Assembly: GCA_964058805.1 (NCBI GenBank)
Contig: CAXKVV010000936.1
Coordinates: forward strand, 1-47,252
Length of the DNA: 47,252 bases
Reading direction: 5' to 3'
DNA from: Schoenoplectus triqueter
Taxonomy: Eukaryota > Streptophyta > Magnoliopsida > Poales > Cyperaceae
The first letter of the stretch is position 1. Every line of letters starts with the position of its first letter. Below the pieces are notes generated by a model. It saw nothing but the letters and a program-made list of their open reading frames with translations. It made no database searches and was not told where the DNA came from. Both the position numbers and the translations under genes were made by a program. Positions 44,701-47,252 of the stretch are shown here, one piece after another.

Positions 44701-46932
44701 CAACTCAGTGTCAGGCAACTCCCTGTGCTCTCATCTAGTCGATTTGCAAGCTCCATCACAGTGTTTGACCAACTCACTTCTAGGCCGAATTGTGAATTGG
44801 TGTAACTCCTACATCCAGCATTCAACTCCTTTCAATTGTCACTCTAACACCATCGCCTGAGGTCCTAGAAGCTCTTCCAGCCATTAATTGCAAGTTTCAA
44901 GCTTCAATTGGCAAGTTCAAGGTTTTGACCCGAGGTGTTGCTTCTTGCCATTTCTCTCTTTATATTGCATCATTCTGAAATCTAAATCCATACACCTTCT
45001 CTCCTTTGTACTAGATAGCCAGGGCCAAGAGCAATTGATCTGAAGTTGATCCCTTTGTGTGATCTCCATTGATGGCGCCATTAAACTCTTCTGTTATCGC
45101 GAGGAAGAAGAAGAGAAGGAGAGAGAGGAAGGAGGGAGCGGGCCCTTCAGCGCCTGCGCCTGGCGTGCATGAGCCGAGGCGAAGAAGAAAGAAGGTGCAG
45201 AGTGCGCCAGGTGCATACTTCTTTTTATTTCAAATTTAAATCTCTGCAGATGTTTCTACATAGAACTGGTTTGTAGTTTGCTTATGCACCATAGGTTCAT
45301 AGATCTGACAATGGGCCCCGTCTGTAGGATTACTGAGTCTAGGCGCATAGTAATGGATTAATGATTGATTAGTGCATGATTTGGGTTAATTGATATGATA
45401 TGGCATGTTATGATTGGCTCATTAGTTTAATCACCCTCCTTTATCTCTGATTATTCACTAACTAATGCTGAGGTGGCCTTATGGTATGGTGCCATGTGGC
45501 ACAAGGCTGGGTGAAGTGGCCTCCTCTGGCTGTGCCATGTGGCATGGGGTTGGGTGAAATGGCCCTGTGGTATAATGCCATGTGGCAATAGGGTGATGAG
45601 GTGGCCCACTGGCTGTCTGCCACGTGGCACTAAGGTGGGGCCCACCTGTCAGTGACTCATACCAGGGTGGGGCCCAATTGCTGACATGGCCCAATGAGAG
45701 GCTGCCACGTGGCACACCCTCTCTCCTCGTTTATTTTATTCTTTCTGTGTTTATTGCACCCAGTTTGTACCCAGAGTTGTTATTATCTCCAATTTGTACC
45801 CAGAGTTGCTCTGATCAAATCTCAGCCTTTGATTAATCAATTTATTCTGCTTTTATCTTCCCTGAATTTATTTTAATAGCTCCACTTATCCAAAAATCAT
45901 GAAAATTTCACCAAAAATCCCTAAAATCATGATGATCATCCCTGTAATTTTTAATTCCATTTTTGCCCTTGCCTCTCTGAATTAAAAATTCTTTTATCCA
46001 TAAAACCCTAATATTCCTTATGAATTAATCCCTGATCTCAATTGTAGCTCAATGTCTCTGCCAATTATCTCTCTCTTGCAGAAACCACCCTAACTAAATA
46101 CCAATTAGACTTATATTGATATTCATTAGGGCTTGATTTGATCAAATGCTGACTACTTATCAGCAATTAATACAAATCTAGACTTGATCAGGTGGTTGCT
46201 CCCAGCTTTGGCACCTGATCAGTCTTGTGAAATTGACTTTCAATCCCTTAACATGAGGGTGACTTGGTCAAAGAACTGACTACTTATCAGTAATTGACAC
46301 AAATCAAAGCATGGTTAGGTGGTTGCTCGCAGCTTTGGCACCAGGTCAGCCTTGAAAGCAAAATCACATTTGGAATTTCTCATGACTAGTTGCATCAAAA
46401 TGCTAGCTTGGCATTGACATCATTTCATGTAGCATAGGGATTATACTGCTTCAGCTCCTTTCTAGGGTTAGCTCCAAAGGCATATTTCTAGGGTTCAATT
46501 CTGACTCCTTCAATAGGTCACTGAGGTGTGGGGTCCACCTGTCAGTGAAAATGGTCACATGGGTGACTCATCAGATAGGCTATGTTGTTAGATTCATCTA
46601 CAAGGGACTGCCAGGTGGGTCCCACTTGTCAGAGAAAATATAATCACATGGTGACACCCAAGAGGTCTCCTCTCTCCCTCGATCTTCTTGGGTGTCACTC
46701 ATGCTGAGTGGATAGAGAATAGCGGGGTATTTATACTCTTCACTTCATGCCCAGCATTCCATTGTGGGACTAATGAATTTGTTCCGGGGTTAGGCAGCGA
46801 CCTCTCCTGATCAGTGGGCCATCTTTCCACTGCTCTCTCTCTTCTCCCCCTTTCTTATGACTTATCATTAATCATCAATTTATTTTTTATTTATTCATCT
46901 ACTCATCCTTGAAATTTTTTCAAGGGTAAACA
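40033..46932 (-). repeat. 5' LTR (right copy), 6,900 bp
   Basis: It is nearly identical to 18457-25362. In minus orientation its start (46932) is followed by the G-box-like array (45714-45490), the (ATT)n tract (41760-41717), the hairpin family (41571-40971) and the minisatellite (40896-40343). A TATAAATA candidate promoter is at 46735-46728. The open frames inside it have no recognised domain. Confidence 0.95.
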
Positions 46933-46937
46933 GTGAT
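46933..46937. repeat. Target-site duplication GTGAT, right
   Basis: It directly follows the CA end of the right LTR and is identical to 18452-18456. Confidence 0.95.
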
Positions 46938-47252
46938 CTAAGAGAAAAGAATAAGGCACCAAAAATTACTTGGGACAACTCGCTAACGTACGTTTTGAGA
47001 TTCTGCACAACCATCTTCACCGATTCCGTTGATTTTGCTTGAGCGACAAAAGACAGGAGGCTTAGAAGATGAAAAGTAAGTTCATGCTTCCGCATCTATT
47101 TTAATCTTATTTCTTGCATGGAGTTTTCTATTTGTAATTGTTTGTTTAATTTAAGATTTCGATATTTGGCTCAACCTAAATTGAAATTGCACCAACACAT
47201 AACATACGGGTCAAATGTGCTACGCATAGCACGATAGCCTAACTCTATATAT
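46938..47252 (+). other. Right half of the interrupted flanking sequence, probably LTR-like
   Basis: This continues the sequence left of 18457. It includes GATGAAAAGTAAGTTC, a good splice-donor match, followed by T-rich sequence, as seen in leaders of some LTR elements. No apyrase exon is visible. Confidence 0.3.

Larger units (their letters stand above)
18457..46932 (-). mobile_element. Giant Ty3/gypsy LTR retrotransposon (Tat lineage), 28,476 bp
   Basis: The order along the minus strand is 5' LTR (46932-40033), PBS, gag-pro-RT-RNaseH-aRNaseH-integrase frame (39893-30807), a 1.7-kb spacer, an antisense six-exon PMD gene, and 3' LTR (25362-18457). LTRs are about 6.9 kb with TG...CA ends, and a GTGAT duplication flanks the element. 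Two successive RNase H domains and an additional antisense ORF are Tat-lineage traits (family knowledge). Tat/Ogre elements are known to be large, and this one is at the top of that range. The coding frame has one in-frame TGA, so this copy is probably not autonomous. No canonical polypurine tract abuts the 3' LTR. Confidence 0.95.

Noticed and set aside
18457..46932. The two 6.9-kb near-identical blocks as a segmental duplication
   Set aside because: TG...CA ends, the GTGAT duplication, the PBS and the enclosed gag-pol show that they are LTRs of one element.

Overview
The window looks like nuclear DNA of a flowering plant. It has multi-exon genes with GT-AG introns, AT-rich intergenic DNA, MITEs and nested LTR retrotransposons. 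A monocot is possible, but nothing here settles the species. I found no rRNA, tRNA or CRISPR signal and no bacterial-type operon.

Region 1 (1-17.2 kb) holds two related genes on the minus strand, both of the GDA1/CD39 (apyrase, NTPDase) fold. Gene A (575-4140) can be assembled into nine exons with consistent splice phases, giving a 479-aa protein with a signal peptide. Gene B (14603-17219) has exons equivalent to A's exons 4-9, open and in frame (309 codons); the counterparts of exons 1-3 are not in the window. In both, the apyrase conserved regions that hold phosphate and the catalytic base are replaced, so they look like an old duplicated pair of pseudo-apyrases. Between and around them lie a decayed Ty1/copia gag remnant, two MITEs flanked by target-site duplications, a long fold-back MITE, simple repeats and a dispersed duplicated segment.

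Region 2 (18457-46932) is one LTR retrotransposon of 28,476 bp inserted in minus orientation. It has 6.9-kb LTRs with TG...CA ends, a 5-bp target-site duplication (GTGAT) and a primer-binding site. The LTRs differ at only four bases that I noticed plus two microsatellite units, so the insertion is very recent. Gag, protease, reverse transcriptase, two RNase H domains and integrase form a single frame of about 3,000 codons, broken once by a TGA in the reverse transcriptase. The double RNase H points to the Tat lineage of Ty3/gypsy. On the opposite strand, between pol and the 3' LTR, sits a six-exon gene for a plant mobile domain (PMD) protein, about 1,060 aa, with all five introns in phase 1. 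The LTRs contain arrays that look regulatory: five G-box-like palindromes spaced by about 43 bp, and a family of hairpins whose base changes keep pairing only on the element's sense strand.

Region 3 (17.8-18.46 kb and 46.93-47.25 kb) is the DNA split by the giant element. Joined, the flanks look like part of another LTR-type sequence lying 5' of gene B exon 4. Gene B has therefore either lost its 5' end or is interrupted by more than 29 kb of nested transposons.
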